From Planctomycetaceae bacterium (lineage in GTDB: Bacteria; Planctomycetota; Planctomycetia; Pirellulales; Pirellulaceae): a stretch of 55,233 nucleotides of DNA. Positions 27,374-37,294 of this stretch are shown here, in pieces. The DNA is taken from assembly GCA_002709045.1 (NCBI GenBank), contig PAPJ01000044.1, positions 1 through 55,233 of the forward strand, written 5' to 3'. A program made the position numbers and the translations under genes. The notes beneath the pieces are model-generated. The model saw only the letters and a list, made by a program, of their open reading frames with translations. It ran no database searches and was not told the DNA's origin. The first letter of the stretch is position 1, and each line of letters opens with the position of its first letter.

Positions 27374-28228
27374 ATGTCACGAATGCTAACTGTAGTACTT
27401 TTCTTTTTATTACTCGCAGCAGGTACTTTATCAGCAGCTGAGAAAGCCAAAGTCAAAGGTTTGTTAATTACAGGTGGTTGTTGCCATGACTATGAAAAAC
27501 AAAAAGTTATTATCAGTGAAGGGTTTAGTCAGCGTTTCAGTATTGCATGGGATATTGTGCATGCCAATTCTGACCGTAATACAAAGGTTGACGTATACAA
27601 CAGTAAGGACTGGGCGAAGGGGTATGACCTGGTTGTCCATAACGAGTGTTATGGTGGAGTGACGGATGTCGATTGGGTACAGAATATTGTCAACGGTCAC
27701 ATTGCCAATAAGATTCCGGCTTTATTTGTTCACTGTTCAGCGCACTCATACCGGCATGCAAAGACAGACGAGTGGCGAAAATTATTGGGCGTAAAATCCA
27801 TGCGTCACGAAAAGGGGGGCCGGGTACTAAATGTTACAAACAAAGAGAAGACTAATCCGATTATGAAGCACTTTCCCGAGTCATGGAAGACTCCTAATGG
27901 TGAACTGTATGTGATTGAAAATATCTGGCCGACGGTGAAACCTCTGGCCACCGCTTATGGTGAGGATACCAAGACCAATCATCTGGTGATGTGGACCAAT
28001 GAATACCAGAATGTCAAAGTTTTTGCCACGACACTCGGACATCATAATGAAACCATGCAGGCCTCAGAGTGGCTGGAGACAGTTTCAAGAGGAGCTTTAT
28101 GGACACTTGGCCTGCTGGAAAAGGATGGCCGTGTTAAAAAAGGATATGAGGGGACAGGGATCACTAAGTTTAGCTTTGAAAAAGAAGCAACCGGTGAGCC
28201 AACTCCTGCTAAAGCTAAATCCGATTGA
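27374..28228 (+). CDS. exported ThuA-like protein (copy 1)
   Basis: 284 residues from the ATG at 27374; an in-frame TTG 18 bp upstream lies against the terminator U-run and is rejected. The signal peptide is MSRMLTVVLFFLLLAAGTLSA. The ThuA / class I glutamine amidotransferase-like fold shows LLITGGCCHDYEKQ near 27-40, YDLVVHNECYGG, PALFVHCSAHSYRH near 115-128 and a C-terminal TLGHHNETMQ. ThuA-type proteins are linked to trehalose and other disaccharide use in rhizobia. In planctomycetes they are commonly exported and encoded near Gfo/Idh and PSD1 proteins. The Cys in FVHCSAHS sits where amidotransferases place a nucleophile, but activity is unproven. There is no good Shine-Dalgarno site. Confidence 0.82.
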   Translation: MSRMLTVVLFFLLLAAGTLSAAEKAKVKGLLITGGCCHDYEKQKVIISEGFSQRFSIAWDIVHANSDRNTKVDVYNSKDWAKGYDLVVHNECYGGVTDVDWVQNIVNGHIANKIPALFVHCSAHSYRHAKTDEWRKLLGVKSMRHEKGGRVLNVTNKEKTNPIMKHFPESWKTPNGELYVIENIWPTVKPLATAYGEDTKTNHLVMWTNEYQNVKVFATTLGHHNETMQASEWLETVSRGALWTLGLLEKDGRVKKGYEGTGITKFSFEKEATGEPTPAKAKSD

Positions 28229-28272
28229 ATTTTCTATTATTTTTCTAACTTAAATACAAGGTACTTATCGAT

Positions 28273-29709
28273 ATGATGCTTCGATCAATCCGGATTCTAT
28301 TGTCCGTTGTATTACTTGTGCTGACAGGGACGAGCGTGTCTGTTCATGCAGGCGACCCTGTGTTTAGAGCGGGTGCAGCTCGAGTGGATGCCACACCGCA
28401 GCATCTGCCGGTGGTCGTTAATGGTTCAATGATCGAACGGTTGGTGGAGGAGGTTAACGATCCTTTGCATGTGCGGGCTGTTGTCATGGACGATGGAATA
28501 ACCAAGATTGCGATAGTCTTAGTTGATAACTGTATGATGCCACGTGAGTTGCTTGATAAGGCCAAAGAGATGGCCATGGAAGAAACCGGTATTTCCACAG
28601 AAAATATTCTGGTTTCGGCGACACATTGTCATAGTGCTCCTTCTGTTATAGCGGTTTTGGGAAGCGGTGTTGATTCACGGTACGTGGCATTTTTACCGGG
28701 CCAGATTGCCAAAGCAATTGCACAGGCGACTGCAAATCTTCAACCCGCTCAAATCGGCTTTGCCATGGGGCGAGATGAGATTAATGTCGCTACGCGTCGT
28801 TGGCTTATGAAGGAAGGCGTCGCTCCGAAGAATCGGTTTGGCGGCACGCGCAATGACCGGGCGCGTATGCATCCTGGGTACAATAATCCGGATGCTATTC
28901 GAGAAACAGGGTTGGAAGACCCGGATATACCAGTTATCTCATTACAGACTAAAGAAGGTAAACAGATTGCCTTTATGTCTGCTTATTCCATGCACTATGC
29001 AGGTGCTCCGAATATTTCGGCAGATTATTTTGGCCTGTTTGCCGGGATTATCGAAGAGAAGCTTGCTTCAGGTGATGAAGAACGCCCGACAGTAGCCATG
29101 ATCGCCAATGGGACCAGTGGTGATACATGGTTGGCTGACTATAAACGCAGCGAGCGTAGAAAGTTTGACCGTTTTACTGTTGCTGATGATGTTTCAGCTG
29201 CCGCACTTAAAGCGTTTGCAACGATTGAATATCACCCCTGGTTGCCATTGAGTATGGTCGAGAAGGAACTGGAGGTTGCTGTTCGTTTCCCGACCAAAGA
29301 CGAAGTTGAAGATGCTCAGAAATTTGTTTCCCCATGGGCGGCAACTCGCAAGCCCAAAACGACTGAGGAAGTCTACGCAATGGAGACGCTGATACTTAGT
29401 AAAATGCCCAAGACCCGTAAGATTACTTTACAGGCCATCAAGATTGGCACTCTGGGAATCGGCGCTATTCCAAACGAAGTTTTTGCCGAGACCGGGCTGA
29501 ATATTAAGAAGTATAGCCCCTTTGAAATGACCTACACAATTTCGCTTGCTAATGGAGCGTTCGGCTATATCGCTCCGCCAGAACAACATGCATTAGGCGG
29601 CTATACAACCTGGCGTGCGCGTAGTAGTTGTCTGGGAATCTATGCTGAACCACTTATCAAATACGAATTAATTGAGTTGTTGGAAAAGGCCAAGGGTGTT
29701 GATAAGTAA
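28273..29709 (+). CDS. exported neutral/alkaline ceramidase-type protein
   Basis: 478 residues with a Sec signal (about 1-26). The N-terminal domain matches the neutral/alkaline non-lysosomal ceramidase family: FRAGAARVDATP near 31-42, VNDPLHVRAVVMDDG, and the zinc-site segment SATHCHSAPS (H118, H120). Further residues fit the pattern (ANGTSGD; HYAGAPNISADYFG). It is shorter than characterised ceramidases (about 650-700 residues) and lacks the C-terminal immunoglobulin-like domain. The substrate may therefore be another N-acyl or sugar compound. It lies 44 bp after ThuA copy 1 and 91 bp before ThuA copy 2, in the same orientation. Confidence 0.8.
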   Translation: MMLRSIRILLSVVLLVLTGTSVSVHAGDPVFRAGAARVDATPQHLPVVVNGSMIERLVEEVNDPLHVRAVVMDDGITKIAIVLVDNCMMPRELLDKAKEMAMEETGISTENILVSATHCHSAPSVIAVLGSGVDSRYVAFLPGQIAKAIAQATANLQPAQIGFAMGRDEINVATRRWLMKEGVAPKNRFGGTRNDRARMHPGYNNPDAIRETGLEDPDIPVISLQTKEGKQIAFMSAYSMHYAGAPNISADYFGLFAGIIEEKLASGDEERPTVAMIANGTSGDTWLADYKRSERRKFDRFTVADDVSAAALKAFATIEYHPWLPLSMVEKELEVAVRFPTKDEVEDAQKFVSPWAATRKPKTTEEVYAMETLILSKMPKTRKITLQAIKIGTLGIGAIPNEVFAETGLNIKKYSPFEMTYTISLANGAFGYIAPPEQHALGGYTTWRARSSCLGIYAEPLIKYELIELLEKAKGVDK

Positions 29710-29800
29710 ATCGGTTGGCAGAATAAAATTATCTGTTAATTACTGAAATATTGGTTTTCATAATTTACATTTCACATTACAAATCCGGCTGGAGAATATT

Positions 29801-30682
29801 ATGTTTCGAAAGATAAATCTACTTGCCTTGCTCTTAGTAATGACTATGACAGTTACGGCGCAAGCCAAAATGAAGGCTCTGATCATCGAAGGTCAAAACA
29901 ACCATGGTGTGTGGCCTAAAACCACTCAAATGATGAAAGGCTATCTGGAGGCAACCGGATTGTTCTCTGTGGAGATAGTAACCACATCAAAAAGTGGCAC
30001 CGATCCGGATTTTGCACCTGTTTTTGCGGATTACGATGTAGTGGTTTCCAACTACAATGGAGCCCCCTGGCCGGAAGTTACGCAGAAATCTTTTATTGAT
30101 TACATCAAAGCTGGAGGTGGCTTTGTGGTTGTGCATGCAGCGAACAATGCATTTGGAAACTGGAAAGAGTACAACGAAGCTATTGGTCTGGGAGGCTGGG
30201 GCGGACGAAATGAAAAGTCCGGTCCATACATTTATGTCAATGCTGCCGGCAAACTGATTCGGGATACAACTCCGGGACGCGGGGGAAATCATGGTGCTCA
30301 ACATCCGTTTATTGTTACTATTCGTGACCGTAAACATCCTGTAACGAAGGGAATGCCTGGCCAGTGGCTGCATGAGAAGGATGAGTTGTATGATTTGCTA
30401 CGCGGACCTGCCGAAAATATGACTGTATTGGCGACAGCATATGGCTCGAAGGAATTCGGAGGAACCGGACGCCATGAACCAATGATTTTCACAGTGGATT
30501 ACGGAAAAGGACGAGTTTTCCATACCCCTATGGGGCATGGTATTTATTCGCAGGAGTGCGTGGGTTTTATAACTACTTTGCAACGTGGAGTGGAATGGGC
30601 AGCGACCGGCAAAGTGACTCAAAAAATTCCTAAGGATTTTCCCACTGTCGATAAAGTTTCGAAACGCCCAAGTGGTAAATAG
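29801..30682 (+). CDS. exported ThuA-like protein (copy 2)
   Basis: 293 residues; GGAGA lies before the ATG. The signal peptide is MFRKINLLALLLVMTMTVTAQA. Fold markers: KALIIEGQNNHGVWPKTT near 24-41, DYDVVVSNYNGAPWP, GGGFVVVHAANNAF near 105-118, and the C-terminal GKGRVFHTPMGHG. It is clearly diverged from the ThuA protein on the other side of the ceramidase-type gene. The position matching FVHCSAHS in copy 1 is VVHAANNA here, so the Cys is absent and the two need not share a mechanism. A strong terminator follows, closing the ThuA-ceramidase-ThuA unit. Confidence 0.82.
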   Translation: MFRKINLLALLLVMTMTVTAQAKMKALIIEGQNNHGVWPKTTQMMKGYLEATGLFSVEIVTTSKSGTDPDFAPVFADYDVVVSNYNGAPWPEVTQKSFIDYIKAGGGFVVVHAANNAFGNWKEYNEAIGLGGWGGRNEKSGPYIYVNAAGKLIRDTTPGRGGNHGAQHPFIVTIRDRKHPVTKGMPGQWLHEKDELYDLLRGPAENMTVLATAYGSKEFGGTGRHEPMIFTVDYGKGRVFHTPMGHGIYSQECVGFITTLQRGVEWAATGKVTQKIPKDFPTVDKVSKRPSGK

Positions 30683-30709
30683 GCTTTTCAATTCAAATAC
30701 GGTTGAGCT

Positions 30710-30742
30710 GAGTTTGGGACATAGTTCCCAAACTCATTTTTT
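30710..30742 (+). terminator. rho-independent terminator after ThuA copy 2
   Basis: GAGTTTGGGA (30710-30719) and TCCCAAACTC (30726-30735) form a perfect 10-bp stem with a 6-nt loop, followed by ATTTTTT. It is 28 bp after the stop codon. Confidence 0.92.
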
Positions 30743-30823
30743 ATGATTTGCGGATTCCAAATATCGATATTTCTAAGTGAAATCTCGTTGAATTGCCGAC
30801 GGTTAATTAAAATGGAGATATTA

Positions 30824-30877
30824 ATGCAAATCTGCAAATGCCTTGGAACTATTCAACGTTTTGATGAAAAAACCTAA
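30824..30877 (+). CDS. possible 17-residue leader ORF overlapping the PSD1 gene start
   Basis: ATG at 30824 has GGAG 6 nt upstream, the best ribosome site in the area. It encodes [17 protein letters not shown], ends at 30877 and overlaps the first codons of the PSD1 gene in another frame. The PSD1 ATG at 30864 has no such site, so translation may be coupled through the leader. Alternatively the main gene starts at a non-AUG codon, or the region has lost a base. Confidence 0.3.
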   Translation: MQICKCLGTIQRFDEKT

Positions 30878-33800
30878 TGCGATACTGCTTTTACTATCAG
30901 GGTTGCTGTCGGCAACCCCAGGGCTATTTGCGCAACAGGTGGACTTTGAAAAAGAGATTTGGCCGATTTTTCAGTCCCATTGTGTTTCCTGCCACGGCGC
31001 CGATATACATGAAGGTCAGTTACGCTTGGATGCCAAAGCAATTGCTTTTAAAGGCGGTCTGACGGGAATTAGCATTGTTCCGGAGAAACCTGATCAGAGC
31101 GTACTCTATCAAAGGCTGATTTCAGCAGAGGAAGGTATACGAATGCCTGCCGAAGCCGAGGCATTATCAACGGATCAGATCGCTTTGATTCGACATTGGA
31201 TTGAGCAGGGAGCTAACTGGCCTAAAGGTCTAGGTTCGGATGCTCAGCAAATAGATCGGCACTGGGCATATGTTGTCCCGCAACGTCCCGAGGTTCCTCA
31301 ACTTCAGCAGCGACAGTGGGCATTAAATCCGATTGATTACTTTATTCTTTCCAAACTTGAACAAGCTGACGTGAAACCTTCCGCACTCGTGGAAAAACAG
31401 CGTTTAATTCGTCGGCTGTATTTAGATTTAGTTGGTTATCCTCCCAGTGTTGAACAAATTAACGCGTTTGTGCGGGATGCATCGGCCAATGCTTATGACA
31501 AACTGGTGGATGATTTATTGGCATCTCCTCAATACGGTATTCGCTGGGCTCGACCATGGCTGGATTTGGCTCGCTATGCCGACAGTAATGGCTATCAGGC
31601 AGATCAGTATCGAAATGTTTGGCCTTATCGTGACTGGGTCATTGGCGCTTTCAATAGTGATATGCCCTTCGATCAATTCACTGTTGAGCAACTTGCAGGA
31701 GATTTGCTGGAGAACCCGTCACACGCTCAGCAGGTAGCGACAGGATTTCACCGTCTGACTACTCTTAACGTCGAAGGTGGAACGGATCCCGAATTGAGTC
31801 GTTTGAATCAGGTTATAGATCGTGTAAATACTACGGCCACAGTCTGGCTCGGTTCTACGATCGAATGTTCGCAGTGCCATAATCACAAATACGACCCATT
31901 CAGCCAGAAAGAGTACTATCAACTGTTAGCTTATTTCAACAATACCCCAATAGAAGTTAACGGGACCAGTTCGGCATTTAATTTTTACGGTCCGACGATT
32001 GATGTAGAGCGTTCGTTTGCCAATCGAAGAACATTGGCGGATTTGAAATCCCAAAAAGCAGAGAAAGAGCGTGCACTAGCGGATATTCAGATCGAATTAG
32101 ATAAACAATACGATGATTGGATTTCATCGATCGCTAAGGTAAATCAGAATGAGACAACATGGACAGTGATGACAGCCGGGAATCCGGTTTCTGCTAATGG
32201 CGCCACACTACGAGTATTAGACGATCAGTCTGTTTTGTCGACGGGGGACAATCCGGACAAAGATATTTATGAAATCGAATTTACGACGGATTTAGATAAT
32301 ATTACAGGATTTAAGCTGGAAGCTTTGACGCATCAAGATCTTCCCGGAAAAGGACCGGGACGATATACCGTTGAACGCCCTAATTTTGTACTTCAGGAAT
32401 TCATATTGCATCACGGAGAGATCAAACTGGAATTGACCGATGGTATTGCCGATTATTCACAAGCTAATTTTGATGTCAATAATGCTGTCGACGGTGACGT
32501 AAATACTGCTTGGGCTATCGCCCCTCAGTTTTTCAAGCCTCATCAGGCTGAATTTTTGTTAGATAACCCGTTAGTGTCGGCTAAACCTTTAACACTTAAA
32601 GCAAGGTTCGTTATGAATTATGGCGGTAGTCGGGTCATTGGGCGTATCAGACTTTCTGCGATGACAGGTGTTCGGGATATTCAGAAGACTCCGGCACGTA
32701 TATTGGAATTGGTCAAAAACGAAAAACGTAACGCGAAGCAGGAGAAGGAGTTACACGACTTTTATCTGCAGAATCAACTGCAGTATAAAAAAGCGAAACA
32801 GTTAATAGATAAGCTCCAGAAAGAAATCGATGCACTACCATCTCCGACAGCTCTGGTTATGCAGGAAATGGAAACTCCCCGGGAAACCCATCTTTTGATT
32901 CGTGGTGAATATAAGAACAATGGTGAGTTGGTCTCTGGGGGGACTCCTTCCGTCCTGCATAAACTTAATCGCGCAGATGACGCTTCCAATAATCGACTGG
33001 ATTTAGCGAACTGGCTGGTTGCTGAGGATAATCCGCTAGTTGCACGAGTCACGGTTAATCGTTGGTGGGCAGAATTTTTTGGTAAGGGCATCGTTGCGAC
33101 TGAAGAGGATTTTGGCAGTCAGGGCGAGTCTCCCACACATCCCGAACTGCTGGATTGGTTGGCTGTTGAATTGATGCAATACGATTGGTCCATGAAGCAT
33201 ATTCATCGGTTGATTGTGACGTCGGCAACCTATCAACAGGATTCCAAGGCGCGTCCGGATTTACTGGAACAGGATCCGGCAAATGAATTGTTGGCTCGCA
33301 TGCCACGATTACGTATGAGTGCTGAAGGTATTCGTGATACCATGCTGCAGATTAGCGGATTGCTGGAATTGCAAATGGGCGGAGAACCTATTTATCCTCC
33401 CCAACCGGCAGGTATCTGGAGACATGTTGGCAGAAACGCTCCAAAATATGAAACCAGTACCAGCACAAACCGGTACCGCCGCGGAATTTATGTTATTTGG
33501 AGACGAAGTGCGCCTTATCCGGCCTTCACAAATTTCGATGCACCGGATCGTACCTTATGTGTTGTAAACCGGAGTCGTACGAATACGCCGTTACAGGCAT
33601 TAACTTTGCTCAATGATCCGATGTATTGGGAAATGACCAAGGCACTGGGACAAGATCTTCATGCGATTCGTGATGGGGGTCTTCGCGAACAGGTTGCCTA
33701 TGCCTTTGTACGTACCGTGTCGCGCAAACCTAGTGAACGAGAAATAGACATTCTCGTTGAGTTGTATGAGGAGACAGTTAATCAATTGACTGATCGTTCA

Positions 33801-33917
33801 AAGGATCTGGTGGCTTTGATTGGCGAAAAAGAGAAAGAGGTGTCGCCTGAATTAGGTGCCTGGTACTATCTGGCCAACGTTCTTTTAAATCTCGATGAGA
33901 CGATAACAAGGAACTAG
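30864..33917 (+). CDS. PSCyt1 / DUF1549 / DUF1553 (PSD1) exported cytochrome-domain protein
   Basis: 1017 residues from the ATG at 30864, giving the signal peptide [23 protein letters not shown]. Domains in order: PSCyt1 with a haem site CVSCH (C40, C43, H44); PSCyt2/DUF1549 at about 155-355, with [18 protein letters not shown] and [17 protein letters not shown]; a central region with a coiled-coil piece and a beta-rich insert; and PSD1/DUF1553 at about 715-985, with [20 protein letters not shown] and [21 protein letters not shown] (both broken at 20). This is the hallmark planctomycete architecture, thought to take part in oxidative breakdown of complex carbohydrates; biochemistry is largely unknown. 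The DUF1501 partner begins 2 bp after the stop, so the two are coupled. Confidence 0.9.
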   Translation: MKKPNAILLLLSGLLSATPGLFAQQVDFEKEIWPIFQSHCVSCHGADIHEGQLRLDAKAIAFKGGLTGISIVPEKPDQSVLYQRLISAEEGIRMPAEAEALSTDQIALIRHWIEQGANWPKGLGSDAQQIDRHWAYVVPQRPEVPQLQQRQWALNPIDYFILSKLEQADVKPSALVEKQRLIRRLYLDLVGYPPSVEQINAFVRDASANAYDKLVDDLLASPQYGIRWARPWLDLARYADSNGYQADQYRNVWPYRDWVIGAFNSDMPFDQFTVEQLAGDLLENPSHAQQVATGFHRLTTLNVEGGTDPELSRLNQVIDRVNTTATVWLGSTIECSQCHNHKYDPFSQKEYYQLLAYFNNTPIEVNGTSSAFNFYGPTIDVERSFANRRTLADLKSQKAEKERALADIQIELDKQYDDWISSIAKVNQNETTWTVMTAGNPVSANGATLRVLDDQSVLSTGDNPDKDIYEIEFTTDLDNITGFKLEALTHQDLPGKGPGRYTVERPNFVLQEFILHHGEIKLELTDGIADYSQANFDVNNAVDGDVNTAWAIAPQFFKPHQAEFLLDNPLVSAKPLTLKARFVMNYGGSRVIGRIRLSAMTGVRDIQKTPARILELVKNEKRNAKQEKELHDFYLQNQLQYKKAKQLIDKLQKEIDALPSPTALVMQEMETPRETHLLIRGEYKNNGELVSGGTPSVLHKLNRADDASNNRLDLANWLVAEDNPLVARVTVNRWWAEFFGKGIVATEEDFGSQGESPTHPELLDWLAVELMQYDWSMKHIHRLIVTSATYQQDSKARPDLLEQDPANELLARMPRLRMSAEGIRDTMLQISGLLELQMGGEPIYPPQPAGIWRHVGRNAPKYETSTSTNRYRRGIYVIWRRSAPYPAFTNFDAPDRTLCVVNRSRTNTPLQALTLLNDPMYWEMTKALGQDLHAIRDGGLREQVAYAFVRTVSRKPSEREIDILVELYEETVNQLTDRSKDLVALIGEKEKEVSPELGAWYYLANVLLNLDETITRN

Positions 33918-33919
33918 TG

Positions 33920-35338
33920 ATGGATCAAAATCTAAACCTGGAATTAACTCGTCGTGAACTATTTCGAACTGGCGGTATGGGATTAGGCGCTTCGGCGCTG
34001 ATGACCCTGTTGGGGCAAGATGTTCAGGGGGTTGTACCGGCATTTCTCAATCCGTTACGCGCCAGACAGAGCAATTATCAGGCCCGTGCCAGACGTGTGA
34101 TTTATATTCATATGATCGGAGCTCCGTCACAACTTGATCTCTATGTCGACAAACCAAAATTGCGTGAGATGACAGGCGAATTATGCCCCGAGGATTTATT
34201 TAACAGTCAGCAATTTGCTTTTATCCGCAGCCGTCCAAAAATGTATGGTTCGCAATTTAAATTTCGTCAGTTTGGAGAAAGCGGTCAGACATTCTCTGAA
34301 TTGCTGCCTGAAATAGGATCGATGGCGGACGAGATTGCAGTGATTGAATCAATGCATGGTGAACAGATTAATCATTCGCCAGCGCAACTGTTCATGCAAA
34401 CCGGATTTGGTCGTTTTGGACGTCCAAGTATGGGATCCTGGGTAACGTACGGTCTTGGAAGTGAAAATGAAAATCTCCCTTCGTTTGTGGTCATGGTGAC
34501 AGGCAGTGTTGGTGGTGCCGGTAACAGTATGTGGGGTAGCGGATTTCTTCCTTCTATCTATCAGGGTGTTGAATTTCGGTCTTCGGGAGATCCGGTTTTG
34601 TTTATGTCCAACCCGCAGGGGATTCAAGCAAACGATCGTCGCCGAATTGTGAATGCGATTAATCAGTTAAATCGTGAGCAATTGGTGGATGTGGGTGATC
34701 CCGAAATAGCAACGCGTATCGGTCAGTATGAAATGGCCTATAAAATGCAGTCTTCTGTACCGGATTTGATGGATACCAGTGGTGAGACTGAAGCGACTCA
34801 TGCACTGTATGGCACATCTCCCGGTAAAGCCGGATTTGCAAACAATTGTTTGCTCGCCAGACGATTAGTGGAACGTGGAGTTCGGTTTGTTCAGTTATTT
34901 GATCAGGGCTGGGATCACCACAGTAATATTGAAAAGAGCATACGTAATAAGACCAAATTAGTCGATAAACCTATTGCTGCCTTGCTGAAAGACCTAAAAC
35001 AACGAGGACTGCTTGAGGATACATTGGTGGTCTGTGGAAGTGAGTTTGGTCGGACACCGATGGTGCAGGGAGGCCTGAATAACGCCGGACGAGATCATCA
35101 TAAGGACTGTTTTACAATCTGGATGGCCGGGGGAGGTATTCGAGGCGGTTCCAGAGTCGGTGAATCGGATGAACTCGGTTTCTCGATCACCAAAGATCCG
35201 GTGTCGGTACATGACTTCCATGCCACAGTACTACATCTGTTAGGAATGGATCATACCGCACTAACCTATAAATATCAGGGCCGTCAGTTTAGATTGACCG
35301 ATGTGGCTGGAGAGCCCGTAGGCAGGATACTGGCCTAA
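33920..35338 (+). CDS. Tat-exported DUF1501 protein (copy 3, PSD1 partner)
   Basis: 472 residues from the ATG at 33920, with AAGGA 7 nt upstream; the GTG at 33917 overlaps the previous stop. Tat leader [13 protein letters not shown] (R11-R12). DUF1501 markers: [18 protein letters not shown] near 71-88, a glycine-rich [23 protein letters not shown] segment, [23 protein letters not shown] and AGRDHHKD. It is much less similar to the other two DUF1501 proteins than they are to each other, which fits a PSD1-linked subfamily. As far as I know PSD1 plus DUF1501 is the standard gene pair of this phylum, so the two probably act on the same extracytoplasmic substrate. Confidence 0.88.
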   Translation: MDQNLNLELTRRELFRTGGMGLGASALMTLLGQDVQGVVPAFLNPLRARQSNYQARARRVIYIHMIGAPSQLDLYVDKPKLREMTGELCPEDLFNSQQFAFIRSRPKMYGSQFKFRQFGESGQTFSELLPEIGSMADEIAVIESMHGEQINHSPAQLFMQTGFGRFGRPSMGSWVTYGLGSENENLPSFVVMVTGSVGGAGNSMWGSGFLPSIYQGVEFRSSGDPVLFMSNPQGIQANDRRRIVNAINQLNREQLVDVGDPEIATRIGQYEMAYKMQSSVPDLMDTSGETEATHALYGTSPGKAGFANNCLLARRLVERGVRFVQLFDQGWDHHSNIEKSIRNKTKLVDKPIAALLKDLKQRGLLEDTLVVCGSEFGRTPMVQGGLNNAGRDHHKDCFTIWMAGGGIRGGSRVGESDELGFSITKDPVSVHDFHATVLHLLGMDHTALTYKYQGRQFRLTDVAGEPVGRILA

Positions 35339-35438
35339 GATAAGTTGGTTATTCGACTTTTCCATTGTTGCAGATTACGGGATAATAAAAGTGGAAGCAG
35401 CTTGTCGTCATTTGATACTTAGCCATGCGGGGATTCTT

Positions 35439-37217
35439 ATGAGTCGCATTTTAATTTTTACGATGCTTTTGACCTGTTGCTTCAGCGCGCCGCTGAAATC
35501 AGCCGATCAGTTAATGGAAGTTAGCACGCTTCGTCGTCCGGTTGCAATCGAACATGTGTCGGATTTGAATCGACTTATAATCTTAAACCAACGCAGCGCT
35601 TCTCTTTCTTTTTTTGACCTGACCACGCGGCAGGTGATTAATGAAGTTGCGATTGGTGGGAAGCCAACGGATATGGAATTGATCCGTGGTACCAATCTCA
35701 TTGCCGTCACCAATGAAGCTACACACTTAGTTAGCCTGTATGAAGTGAAGAGTGACAGTCTTATACCACTCGCTGATATCGTGGTCTGTGCCTATCCTCG
35801 TCATTTAAAGTTTGATACCCGACATTCCCTGTTGTATGTGAGCGGTATGTGGTCCCGTCAACTGGCAGTCGTACATGTCAACCAGCAAACCCCGGCCAGA
35901 TCAGGTTTGCTACAGAAAGTTGATATGGAGTTCACTCCTCACAACATTGTTTTTATGCCGGACGGTAAGCATATGGTGATTGGCGACTGTTTTGGAGGCA
36001 ATCTAATGTTGTTTGATATTTCAGCAGCTGCCAATGGTGAAATTAAAAAGCTTGGCGTACGAAAATTTCCCGGGCATAACGTACGAGGTTTGCAAATCAG
36101 TTCGGACGGTCAAATGTTAATCATCGCGCATCAAATGCTCAATGAACTGGCCCATACAGTGCGCAACGATGTTCATTGGGGTCTGCTGATGTCTAATGAT
36201 TTACGCTGGCTTAAGCTCGATAGCGTGCTTAAGGGAGGGGACGAGCTGTACACTGGTGCCCATATGCATCCGCTGGGTGAAGCCGGTAATGCTACCGGTG
36301 ACCCCTCTCGTATCGCCGTTGCTGAAAATGGAACTGTGGTGGTAACGCTGGGAGGTGTTGGTGAGATTGCCTATGGTAAGGAAGATGACTTTAGTTTGCA
36401 GCGGTTACCAGTTGGCTTGCGTCCGGTGGATTTGATTATCGATCAAGCCAATGGCCTGGTTTATGTGGCTAACATGTTTGGAGATTCGATCTCCGTCGTT
36501 GATCTTGCAGAGCAGACATCAGATGAATTTCCCTTAGGGAAAAAAGCTGAGTTAACCGAACGGGATAAAGGCGAGCTTTTGTTTTTTAACGCAAAGCTGT
36601 CTCATGACGGCTGGATGAGTTGCAATAGCTGTCACACCGAAGGTCATACCAACGGTATGGTGAATGATAACTTCAGCGACAAGTCGTTTGGTGCTCCGAA
36701 ACGCGTTTTTTCGCTGCTGGGAAAAGCTGGTACCGAACCGTTTGCCTGGAACGGTCAGGCCAAAGATCTACAAAAACAGATTCATAATTCCCTGCGTATC
36801 ACAATGCAAATGGATGACGAACCAACAGTAGATCAATTGAGTCAGATTGCTGTTTTTGTATCATCATTAAAGCGTCCTCCGTCAATCGATGTGGCTCGAG
36901 GTCAGGTTGATAATGCTGCCATCGCACGAGGCAAACAGGTTTTCATGTCCAGTAATTGCAAACATTGTCATGTTCCTCCAACCTATACCGTTTCGGAACT
37001 ATTTGATGTGGGATTAGTGGATAAAGAGGGGAATAAAGAGTTTAATCCTCCGAGTCTAATAGGTGTTGGTCAGCGAGTGCACTTTTTTCATGATAACTCA
37101 GCTAAGACACTGGAGAGTGTTTTCAAAGATTATGCTCACCCAGCCGGCGATTTTGGTGGTAATCAATTAAATGACAGTCAGATTAGTGATCTGATACAGT
37201 TCTTAAAGAGCCTGTAA
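35439..37217 (+). CDS. exported YVTN beta-propeller protein with two c-type haem sites
   Basis: 592 residues from the ATG at 35439, which has GGGG 6 nt upstream and starts a signal peptide (MSRILIFTMLLTCCFSAPLKSA). Residues about 30-370 are a beta-propeller with YVTN-like repeats (LRPVDLIIDQANGLVYVANM near 328-347). The C-terminal third is a dihaem cytochrome module in the style of MauG/CcpA peroxidases: CNSCH (C395, C398, H399) and CKHCH (C507, C510, H511). The combination suggests electron transfer to or from the PSD1 cytochrome encoded two genes upstream. It lies 100 bp after the DUF1501 gene and ends the exported series. Confidence 0.85.
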   Translation: MSRILIFTMLLTCCFSAPLKSADQLMEVSTLRRPVAIEHVSDLNRLIILNQRSASLSFFDLTTRQVINEVAIGGKPTDMELIRGTNLIAVTNEATHLVSLYEVKSDSLIPLADIVVCAYPRHLKFDTRHSLLYVSGMWSRQLAVVHVNQQTPARSGLLQKVDMEFTPHNIVFMPDGKHMVIGDCFGGNLMLFDISAAANGEIKKLGVRKFPGHNVRGLQISSDGQMLIIAHQMLNELAHTVRNDVHWGLLMSNDLRWLKLDSVLKGGDELYTGAHMHPLGEAGNATGDPSRIAVAENGTVVVTLGGVGEIAYGKEDDFSLQRLPVGLRPVDLIIDQANGLVYVANMFGDSISVVDLAEQTSDEFPLGKKAELTERDKGELLFFNAKLSHDGWMSCNSCHTEGHTNGMVNDNFSDKSFGAPKRVFSLLGKAGTEPFAWNGQAKDLQKQIHNSLRITMQMDDEPTVDQLSQIAVFVSSLKRPPSIDVARGQVDNAAIARGKQVFMSSNCKHCHVPPTYTVSELFDVGLVDKEGNKEFNPPSLIGVGQRVHFFHDNSAKTLESVFKDYAHPAGDFGGNQLNDSQISDLIQFLKSL

Positions 37218-37294
37218 ATCCTACTGGGCTTGTCTCATTTCAGCAATTATTCGTACTCTACGTTCGCACAATGTTATTTCTTTCGAGCGGATTG

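Noticed and set aside
30877..31062. 61-codon open frame at the start of the PSD1 gene
   Set aside because: It is a frame shadow of the cytochrome domain and has no ribosome site of its own.
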